From CAYJPV01 sp964372095 (lineage in GTDB: Bacteria > Acidobacteriota > Vicinamibacteria > Vicinamibacterales > JAKQTR01): 64,000 nucleotides of DNA. The notes under the pieces were generated by a model. The model was not told the origin of the DNA. It searched no databases and saw only the letters and a list, made by a program, of their open reading frames with translations. Location of the stretch: positions 1 to 64,000 of the forward strand of contig CAYJPV010000024.1 in NCBI GenBank assembly GCA_964372095.1. The letters are read 5' to 3'. Positions 7,709-15,300 of the stretch are shown piece after piece; within the stretch, counting starts at the first letter, position 1; each line of letters starts with the position of its first letter. The translations under genes and the position numbers were made by a program.

Positions 7709-8362
7709 ATGAAACGACGCATCAGTGTCGCGATCGCCGCGCTCGCCTTTGGGTTCTTCGTCCCGAGCGGGACGGGCTACACGGCTGCTCCGCAATCAAG
7801 CCTCGATGCGCGTGTTGCGGCGTTTCTCGAGCAGCACCGGCACTCCTGGCGTGACCTGAACGTCCCGGAGTCCGACGGCCAGATGCTGCACGACCTCATC
7901 GTCAAGGGCCGCTACACCCGCGCCCTCGAGATCGGCACGTCGACCGGGCGATCGGGGATCTGGATCGGACTGGCGTTGTCGAAAACTGGCGGGAAACTCG
8001 TGACCATCGACATCGACCCTGAGCGGCATGCCGAAGCCGTACGCAACTTCAGGGATTCGGGCGTCGCGCCCTTCATTGATACCAGGCTGGGCGATGCCCA
8101 CGATCTCGTCCCGAAGCTCGACGGGCCTTTCGACTTCGTCTTTATCGACGCGGACAAGGAGTGGTACACGAACTACGCGAAAGCCGTCATCCCGAAGCTC
8201 ACCGTCGGCGGGTGCCTGACGGCGCACAACGTCTACCCGGGCCGCGGACGTCGCGGCGGGTCAATAGGTGACTATCACGCGTACGTGACCGGACTGGCGT
8301 TCATGGAGACGACGGTGACGCCTGGCGGGCTCGCCATCAGCTACAGACGCGCGGCCAGGTAA
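7709..8362 (+). CDS. Exported O-methyltransferase-like protein
   Basis: 217 aa. Residues 1-28 look like a cleavable signal peptide (MKRR, hydrophobic core, then TGYTAAP). The rest is a class I SAM-methyltransferase of the caffeoyl-CoA/catechol type: motif I ALEIGTSTGRSGIWIG, acidic loop VTIDIDPERH, and DFVFIDADKEWY with its metal-binding Asp. AGGAGG at 7696-7701 sets the start. Export of a SAM-dependent enzyme is odd because SAM is cytoplasmic; it may be retained as a membrane-tethered protein, or the N-terminus may be a membrane anchor. Confidence 0.8.
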   Translation: MKRRISVAIAALAFGFFVPSGTGYTAAPQSSLDARVAAFLEQHRHSWRDLNVPESDGQMLHDLIVKGRYTRALEIGTSTGRSGIWIGLALSKTGGKLVTIDIDPERHAEAVRNFRDSGVAPFIDTRLGDAHDLVPKLDGPFDFVFIDADKEWYTNYAKAVIPKLTVGGCLTAHNVYPGRGRRGGSIGDYHAYVTGLAFMETTVTPGGLAISYRRAAR

Positions 8363-8425
8363 AGCACGGCGACCCATGGTCTCGCGCGGTAACGTGGCTC
8401 TTGCTATGCTGTACCGTGGTAATCA

Positions 8426-9922
8426 ATGACTGCCGACAGTAAGAAGCGCCGCGGGGCATTCTTCACTCCAGAGGACGCCGTCGCCGCCCTGGTTCGATGG
8501 GCCGTGAGACACCCGTCCGACAGGATGCTGGACCCGTCATGTGGAGATGGACGCTTCCTGGCGCTTCATGCGAACAGCGTTGGCGTTGAGCAGCACGCCC
8601 CTTCTGTGGCGGAGGCAACACTTCGGGCGCCGGATGCCTTGATCCATCACGCGGATTTCTTCGCGTGGGCGTCGGAGACTCAAGAGCGCTTTGACTGCGC
8701 GGCGGGCAATCCACCCTTCATCAGATACCAGAATTTCTCTGGAGAGACTCGAGAGCGGGCGCTGAGATACTGCAGGTCCCAGGGCGCCACATTCTCAGCT
8801 CTCACCTCTTCTTGGGCGCCGTTCCTGGTCGCGACCGCTTCCCTGCTCAAGTTGGGAGGCCGAGTTGCTTTCGTTGTACCAGCAGAAATCGGTCACGCTC
8901 CGTATGCAAGACCGCTGCTGGACTACTTCCTCAACCACTTCAGGCGGACTCAAGTGATTGCAGTCAGGAAGAAGATCTTCCCTGACTTGTCAGAGGACGC
9001 GTGGCTCCTATACGCCGAGGGCTTCGGCACTCGAGGACGGGGCTTCACGCTCACGGCACAGGATCGGTTCGCTTATGCGATCCGGCCGCCGCGCAGGGGC
9101 GTGTTTGTATCTGAACGTGAGTGGCACGATTGGCATGGTCGGCTCCGTCCCTTCCTGCTGAATCCCAGCCTCCTGTCGAGATATCGGGCGGTTGCGGACC
9201 AACCGAACGCGCGGGCGCTGGGAGATGTCGCCAGAGTCGGGATCGGGTACGTCACTGGAGCGAACGACTTCTTCCACCTGCGTCCCTCGGTGGCGAAGTC
9301 GCTGGGAATTCCTCAAGGATGCCTTCGCAACGCTGTTCGAAATGGCCGGATGCTGTCGGAGCCTGCTGTGACGCATCGCCACGTCCAGAACTGGCTTGCC
9401 TCTGACGAGCCGGTGTTGTTGTTGAAGCTGGATGCAAGCATGGCGCTGCCGGCATCCGTGCGGAAGTATCTGGGGACCGATGTGGCGGGGCAAGCCAGAC
9501 TTACCTATAAGTGCCGCAATAGGGAACCGTGGTACGTCGTTCCGGACGTGTTTGTGCCCGACGCCTTCCTGACGTACATGAGTGGGCGAGGACCTTCCCT
9601 TGTGGCCAATGAGGCCCAGTGTGTCGGAACGAATTCTGTCCACACGGTGCGACTTCGTGACGGGCAAAGCCTGCCGGCGTTGAAGAAGCTCTGGGCCAGC
9701 CCGATCAGGGAGTTGAGTTGCGAGCTTGAGGGGCACCCGCTTGGTGGGGGACTTCTGAAGATCGAACCTCGCGAGGCATCGCGTATTCTGCTCGGGCCCC
9801 CGCCCGCGTGGACCACTGAGGATGACCGGGCGGTTTCTGACGCGTTGTGCACACTCAGGGCATGGAGGCATTGTGACAACGACCGAGAAGGCCGAGGCGT
9901 GCAGGTGGGTCGGGCTGACTGA
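8426..9922 (+). CDS. Type II N6-adenine DNA methyltransferase
   Basis: 498 aa. Order of motifs: X (RGAFFTPEDAV, 9-19), I (LDPSCGDG, 35-42) and the catalytic NPPF (95-98), which is the gamma-class N6-mA arrangement, followed by a large C-terminal region carrying target recognition. It should protect host DNA from the endonuclease encoded by the overlapping next gene. Local base composition is well below the flanks (for example 53% GC over 8941-9000), pointing to horizontal acquisition. The recognition sequence cannot be inferred here. Confidence 0.88.
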   Translation: MTADSKKRRGAFFTPEDAVAALVRWAVRHPSDRMLDPSCGDGRFLALHANSVGVEQHAPSVAEATLRAPDALIHHADFFAWASETQERFDCAAGNPPFIRYQNFSGETRERALRYCRSQGATFSALTSSWAPFLVATASLLKLGGRVAFVVPAEIGHAPYARPLLDYFLNHFRRTQVIAVRKKIFPDLSEDAWLLYAEGFGTRGRGFTLTAQDRFAYAIRPPRRGVFVSEREWHDWHGRLRPFLLNPSLLSRYRAVADQPNARALGDVARVGIGYVTGANDFFHLRPSVAKSLGIPQGCLRNAVRNGRMLSEPAVTHRHVQNWLASDEPVLLLKLDASMALPASVRKYLGTDVAGQARLTYKCRNREPWYVVPDVFVPDAFLTYMSGRGPSLVANEAQCVGTNSVHTVRLRDGQSLPALKKLWASPIRELSCELEGHPLGGGLLKIEPREASRILLGPPPAWTTEDDRAVSDALCTLRAWRHCDNDREGRGVQVGRAD

Positions 9923-10823
9923 AGCCCTCACGGCATTTGTCCTGGCGGAGTCAGGGACGCAAGGACAGCGCCACATCAAGCCGATGCACTGGTATACGGC
10001 ATGCCGGCTGGTCATCGAAGGCGGGTTTGATCCGGATCGAATCACCCCGCGACCGCCATTCAGGATCCGGCGAAGGGGCAGGGCCAACGAGCTCCACTAC
10101 GATCCCTTGTCGGCCGGCGGCGGGGAGTGCACGGTGTTTGGCGGCCTGAAGACGAAAGACATCGACGTTGTTGTGAATGTGGACGGCGTGGGTCCTTGTG
10201 TCGCGATTTCGATGAAGGGAACGCTGAATGCCTTCCGCAACTTGACCAATCGCCTCGAGGAGGCGGTGGGTGACTGCACCAACATCCACATCGCTTACCC
10301 CGCGCTGGTCTACGGCTTCATTCACCTCCTCAGGGCGAACACCGAGGGACCTGTTCCACCGCGTAGTCCCTTCTTGATCCCCGACGAGCGGGGAGCGGTG
10401 CAATCGAAGGACCTGGCGGTGACCGTTGCAGGTGATGTGACGGATTTCATCTCCAACTACGCACAGGCGATGACGCGGCTCGCCGGTCGGCGTGACCTCC
10501 GAGATGAGATCAGTCGATATGAAGCCATTTCTCTCGTGTTGGCGAGCCCGAATCTCGAGAGCCTTGGTCAGGTTGTTCGCAGCTTTCCAGGCCGAAACAG
10601 TCCACTGCTGTTCTCGAAGTTCTTCCAGCGCATCTACCGAGAGTACGACTTAAGGTTTGTCTATGGCGCCCCGAACCTGCGCCGCAAGACGCGCCGCCTG
10701 ACCTGGGCATCAGACTCGCCCGCGCTTCGGGTTCCGCTGGCCGCCGAATGGGAGCCCCGTGTCGGCGAAGTGGACTTGCCGGACAACGCAGAGGCCGTGG
10801 AAGAAGACCAGCCGGAATCCTAG
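9873..10823 (+). CDS. Probable type II restriction endonuclease (partner of the upstream methylase)
   Basis: 316 aa from GTG 9873 (GGAGG at 9864-9868 is close, 4 nt away); an ATG at 9822 would extend it by 17 residues. It overlaps the 3' end of the methylase gene by 50 bp, the typical coupling of R-M pairs. A PD-(D/E)XK-like core is visible: DIDVVVNVD, then VAISMKG, i.e. Asp, a hydrophobic strand, and Ser-x-Lys in place of Glu-x-Lys. I do not recognise the family otherwise. GC is lower than the flanks, as for the methylase. Function is inferred mainly from context. Confidence 0.65.
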   Translation: MTTTEKAEACRWVGLTEALTAFVLAESGTQGQRHIKPMHWYTACRLVIEGGFDPDRITPRPPFRIRRRGRANELHYDPLSAGGGECTVFGGLKTKDIDVVVNVDGVGPCVAISMKGTLNAFRNLTNRLEEAVGDCTNIHIAYPALVYGFIHLLRANTEGPVPPRSPFLIPDERGAVQSKDLAVTVAGDVTDFISNYAQAMTRLAGRRDLRDEISRYEAISLVLASPNLESLGQVVRSFPGRNSPLLFSKFFQRIYREYDLRFVYGAPNLRRKTRRLTWASDSPALRVPLAAEWEPRVGEVDLPDNAEAVEEDQPES

Positions 10824-10839
10824 GAGACCGCTCCGCTGA

Positions 10840-11577
10840 TCATTGCGGTTCGCGTTTCTCCACGTAGCGGCAGATGGCTTCGACGGCTTCGTCGAGGGCC
10901 TCGTGGCGTGTGGCTGCTGACGCCTGCGCGTGAGCCAGCCACGCGCTCGCCGTTTCAGCGACTTCGAACAGCAGGGACGCCATGAGCGCGCGGTTGCCGG
11001 CGCGTACGTCGGGTCTGGCGCGCAGCGCGCGCTCGAGGCTGACGGTGTAGAGGCGTTCGCGCTCATGGAACGCGGCGGGGATTCGCGGCATCTGCCCGAC
11101 CTGGGTCTCGACGGCTTTCGTCAGACCCGGGTTGACGTCGTGCACCTCCAGCAGCCGTTCGAGCATGCGCCGGATACCATGACGAAGCGGGACTCCGGGA
11201 TCGGCCATGTCCGTCAGGCTCGCCTGAATCACGACGTCGACCGCGTCAAGGTGCCGCTCGACGAGAGCCATAAGGATCGCGTCTTTGTTCGGAAAGTACT
11301 GGTAGAGCGAACCCACAGACACACCGGCGCGTTCGGCCAGGTGATTGGTGTTGGTGCGGGCGTATCCGCGTGAGGCGAACAGTTCGACGGCGGCGGTCAG
11401 GATGGCCTCGACGGTGGACTGCGACCGGCCCTGCACCGGCCGCTTCCTGGGCGCCAGCAGGCGCGGCAGGGGTGTGCCGCCGGCCAGCGAAACACGAGTG
11501 CCGCCTCGCGGACGTGCCCGGCCGGAGCCGGGAGTGCCCGGTTTCTGGCGAGTTTGTGCCGTCAATCGTGTGGCCAC
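10840..11577 (-). CDS. TetR/AcrR-family transcriptional regulator
   Basis: 245 aa with an N-terminal helix-turn-helix (VEAILTAAVELFASRGY, then LAERAGVSVGSLYQYFPNKD) at about 55-100 and an all-helical ligand domain. A long Arg/Pro/Gly-rich leader (1-50) precedes the HTH. The GTG start at 11577 is backed by GGAGG 5 bp upstream (minus strand, around 11583-11587). It is divergent from a methyltransferase gene across 53 bp that hold an inverted repeat, so it probably represses itself and that neighbour. The inducer is unknown. Confidence 0.9.
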   Translation of the reverse strand: MATRLTAQTRQKPGTPGSGRARPRGGTRVSLAGGTPLPRLLAPRKRPVQGRSQSTVEAILTAAVELFASRGYARTNTNHLAERAGVSVGSLYQYFPNKDAILMALVERHLDAVDVVIQASLTDMADPGVPLRHGIRRMLERLLEVHDVNPGLTKAVETQVGQMPRIPAAFHERERLYTVSLERALRARPDVRAGNRALMASLLFEVAETASAWLAHAQASAATRHEALDEAVEAICRYVEKREPQ

Positions 11578-11587
11578 GTCCGCCTCC

Positions 11588-11625
11588 GAATACGAGCTTC
11601 AAAAGCGAGCTTACACTCGTATTCT
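11588..11625. promoter_or_regulatory. Candidate TetR operator and methyltransferase promoter
   Basis: An inverted repeat GAATACGAG (11588-11596) / CTCGTATTC (11616-11624), perfect over 9 bp with a 19-bp spacer, lies between the divergent tetR-type and methyltransferase genes. Inside are two copies of CGAGCTT. A -10 match TATTCT (11620-11625) with TTCAAA (11598-11603) as a possible -35 would start transcription at about the ATG of the methyltransferase, which has no Shine-Dalgarno sequence, hence a leaderless message. Repressor binding would cover both promoter elements. Confidence 0.55.
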
Positions 11626-11630
11626 AGATC

Positions 11631-12236
11631 ATGATGCACGACACACCAAAACCCGCCGCGGATGCCGCTGTTCTGCCCGGCCCCGCCTGTCACGTCTGCC
11701 CATGGTGGCTTGGCCCGATCCTGGCCAGCCCGCTTCGCCGCCTGATCGAGTCGCCGGAACGCCTGCTCCAGCCCCTTGTCACACAGGGCATGACGGTCCT
11801 GGAGCCCGGGTGCGGGATGGGGTTCTTCACGATCCCGCTGGGGCGGCTGGTCGGCCCGGGCGGCAAGGTCGTGGCCGTTGACCTCCAGCCGCGCATGATC
11901 GAGGGCTTGCGCAGGAGGGCCCGACGAGCGGGCGTCGCCGATCGTGTCCACACGATCGTGAGCGCCCCTGGCGATGCCGGGCTCACCGCGTTCGCCGACT
12001 CGGCCGACCTGGCCGTCGTGATTCACGTCCTGCACGAGGTGCCGGACCAGCACGCGCTGCTGTGCCAGTTGTACGCCGCGCTCCGGCCAGGGGGCCTCCT
12101 GCTGATCGTGGAACCGAAAGGCCACGTGACGCAGCCCGAGTTCGAGGCCACGATTGAGCTGGCCCGGCGCGCGGGATTCCGGGAGTCCGGGCGGGAGGCC
12201 GGCTGGCGCGGACTCAGTGTGGTGCTCGAAAAGTGA
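11631..12236 (+). CDS. Class I SAM-dependent methyltransferase (UbiE/Methyltransf_11-like)
   Basis: 201 aa. Motif I VLEPGCGMGFFTIPLG, post-I acidic VVAVDLQPRM, motif II ADLAVVIHVLHEVPD, motif III LRPGGLLLIVEPKGH. An N-terminal CHVCPWW segment adds two cysteines. The substrate is unknown; regulation by the divergent TetR-type protein is likely from the shared intergenic operator. There are two tandem ATG codons (11631, 11634) and no ribosome-binding site. Confidence 0.85.
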   Translation: MMHDTPKPAADAAVLPGPACHVCPWWLGPILASPLRRLIESPERLLQPLVTQGMTVLEPGCGMGFFTIPLGRLVGPGGKVVAVDLQPRMIEGLRRRARRAGVADRVHTIVSAPGDAGLTAFADSADLAVVIHVLHEVPDQHALLCQLYAALRPGGLLLIVEPKGHVTQPEFEATIELARRAGFRESGREAGWRGLSVVLEK

Positions 12237-12268
12237 GGAGGCCGGACGGGCTGAACCGGCGCCTCACG

Positions 12269-12293
12269 GTCCGGCTGAAGCCGGACACCACGA
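12269..12293. repeat. Dispersed palindromic element GTCCGGCT-nn-AGCCGGAC, copy 1
   Basis: GTCCGGCTGAAGCCGGAC (12269-12286) is an 8-bp inverted repeat with a 2-nt centre, followed by ACCACGA. It sits between the convergent methyltransferase and uvrA-like genes. The same sequence recurs at 29036-29053 and, inverted, at 35033-35050. Translated in one frame it reads VRLKPD, a peptide I associate with many Vicinamibacteria proteins. Confidence 0.8.
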
Positions 12294-12314
12294 CCGTCGC
12301 GGACGATTTCAGAC

Positions 12315-15300
12315 TCAGCGGGGCGTTGGGCCGGGGCGTTCTCGCAGCGCCCGACCGGTCCACGACGTGTCACACAACGCGATGGCGGACGGCGGACCTT
12401 CGGCCACCAGACGGCCCCCGCCGGCCCCGCCTTCGGGACCCAGATCGATCACCCAGTCCGCCGCGGCGATGACGTCGAGGTGGTGCTCGACGACGATGAC
12501 GGTGTGGCCGTCGGCGACGAGCCCGTCGAGCACGCCAATCAAGTGAAGGACGTCGTCGGTGTGCAGACCCGTCGTGGGTTCGTCCAGCAGATACAGCGCC
12601 GGCGCCGCCACCCGTCCGGCCAGTGCCACGGCGAGCACCAGGCGTTGACGTTCGCCGCCCGACAGGGTGTTCGTAGACTGACCGAGCGTGATGTAGCCCA
12701 GACCCACGCGTTCCATCGCCTCGACACCGCGTGTGATGACCTGCCGCGCCCGCGCCGGTATGTCCAGACCATCGACGAACTCGCGTGCGCCACTGGGGCG
12801 CATGGCAAGCACGTCGGCGATCGACCTGCCGTCCACCGTACACGCCAGCACCTCCGGCCCGTAACCACGGCCGCCGCAGTCTTCGCACGACACCCACACG
12901 TCAGGGAGGAAGTCCATCCCGATGCGCACGTGACCGCGGCCCTCGCAGGTCTCGCACCGGCCGCCCGGCGACGTTGTGGAGAAGTGTGCCTTCTTCAGGC
13001 CCAGAGTCCGCGCTGCCTCCGTCGATGCGAAGAGGTCGCGAATCGCGTCGAATATGCCAGTCTGTGTCGCCGGGGAACTCCACGGCGCCACTCCCGTCGC
13101 CGTGGCACCCACGTTGACGATGGCCGTGAACGGTGCACGGAGGGTGACCGTCGCAGCATGCACGGGTGCCGCGTGTTCGCCGCCGGCGCCCAGGTGGCGG
13201 GCGACGGATGGAGCGATCACGTCGAAGATCAGCGACGACTTCCCGCTGCCAGAGACGCCCGTGACGGCCACAAGGCCGGCTGCGGGCACATCGACGTTCA
13301 GGCCGTCGAGGTTATGGACCCGGGCGCCGCGAACGTCGATCCCCGGTGACAGTGTCCGTTGCGGCCGCACACCCGCGGAACGCTGTGCCGCCAGGTGACG
13401 GCCGGTACGCGAGGCCGGCTGGGTCGTCAGCGACGACGGCGTGCCTTCGGCGACCACCAGCCCGCCGTCAGATCCGGCTCCCGGCCCCAGTTCGATCACG
13501 TGATCGGCGGCCGCCACCACATCGAGGTCGTGTTCGACCACGATGACCGTGTTTCCAACATCGCGCAACTCACGCAGCAGGCCGATCAGGCGCGCGGTGT
13601 CGCGGGTATGAAGTCCGGCCGTCGGCTCATCGAGAACGTACGTGATGCCCGTGAGGCCCGCCTGCAACTGGGCGGCCAGGCGGATTCGCTGCGCCTCTCC
13701 GCCGGACAGCGTGGTGGCCTGTCGATCCAGCGTGAGGTAACCCAGGCCGGCGTCCTGCAGCCGCGTCAGGCGGCGGACAAGATCCACGCGCAGATCGGCG
13801 GTGATCGCCAGCGTCCGTGCCGGAACGGCGCCGAATCCGACGGCGCCGAAGAACGCCAGGCTCTCGTCGACCGTGCGGCCGAGCAGCGTATGGATGGGCT
13901 CTCCGGCGAAGACCACCGCTCGGGCCTCGGGCATCAGCCGGGCGCCGCCGCACGCGTTGCACGCCACGGGCACCATCAGGGGCGCGAGGGCCTCGCCGCG
14001 TCGATCGTCGTGCTTGCGCTCGAACTCCTGGCGGACCAGGGCCAGCAGGCCCGGCCAGGGCGCCGTGAACCGGTGAACGCCACGCCTGTTGCCCCGCTCG
14101 TAAGACCAGGCCACCTCGAACGTGCGATCGCCTCCGCCGCGCAGTGCGAGATGTCGGGCCTCGGCTGAGAGCGCCTGCCACGGCAACGAGACGTCGAGGC
14201 CGAGGTTCGATGCCGCGGCCCCGAGCGTGGCCATGTGCTGCCCGCGCGGATCGCCGTAGAAGCGGCCCGCCTTGTGACCGTTCATCGCTCCACCCGCGAG
14301 CGGCAGACGTCCGTTCGTGATGAGGGCGTCCGGGTCACAGTCCATCGTGTAACCCAGGCCGTGGCAGGCCGGACACGCGCCCGCCTCGGAGTTGGGCGAG
14401 AACATGGCGGCTGTCAGGAGCGGGGCGCCGGCGAATCCGCACGACGGGCACGCGTGTTCACAGAGCGGAATCGCGCAGGCCGGACACGTCCGCGTGCCCG
14501 CCCGCGAATAGAGCACGCGATACGCATCGTGGATGTCCGTGAGCGTTGCCACCGTCGACCTGGGATTCCGGGATGGGGCCTGCTGACTGATGGCCACCGT
14601 GGCCGTCAGGCCGTGGGCGTCCTCGAAGACGGCATCCCCGCCCTGGCGTACGAACCTCCGCGCGTACGCCGACAGACACTCGAGGTAACGTTGTTGCCCT
14701 TCGGCAAACACGGTGTCGAAGGCCAGCGATGACTTGCCGCTGCCGGATACGCCGGTCACGACCGTCAACTGATTCCGCGGAATCGACACGTCAACGTGCC
14801 GGAGATTGTGGGTGGAGACGCCCGTGAAGGTGATGGCCGCCGGCGCCGCCGGAGGCCCGGGCGCCGCCACGAGGGCCACCGGGCACCCGGTGAGGTGAGC
14901 CCGCAGCGGTCCGGCGGTCAGCGACGCGGGATGCGCGGCCACCTCTTCCGGCGTGCCGCTCACCACGACACGCCCGCCGTCGAGGCCGCTGCCAGGGCCC
15001 AGATCGATGATGCGGTCGGCGGCTGCGAGGATATCCAGGTGGTGCTCGATCGTGATGACCGTGTGCCCCCGGGCGACCAGCGCGTCGAGGGCCGCCAGCA
15101 ACCGCGCCACGTCAGCCCGATGCAGTCCGGTGGTGGGCTCATCGAGCACGTAGAGCGTATGTGCGGCGGCCGGACGTGCCAGTTCCGCAGCCAGTTTCAC
15201 GCGCTGCGCTTCGCCGCCCGACAGCATCGTCGCCGGGTGGCCGAGGGGCAGGTACCCAAGGCCGAGATCGTTCAGCGCGCGCAGGACCCGTGCGATACCG

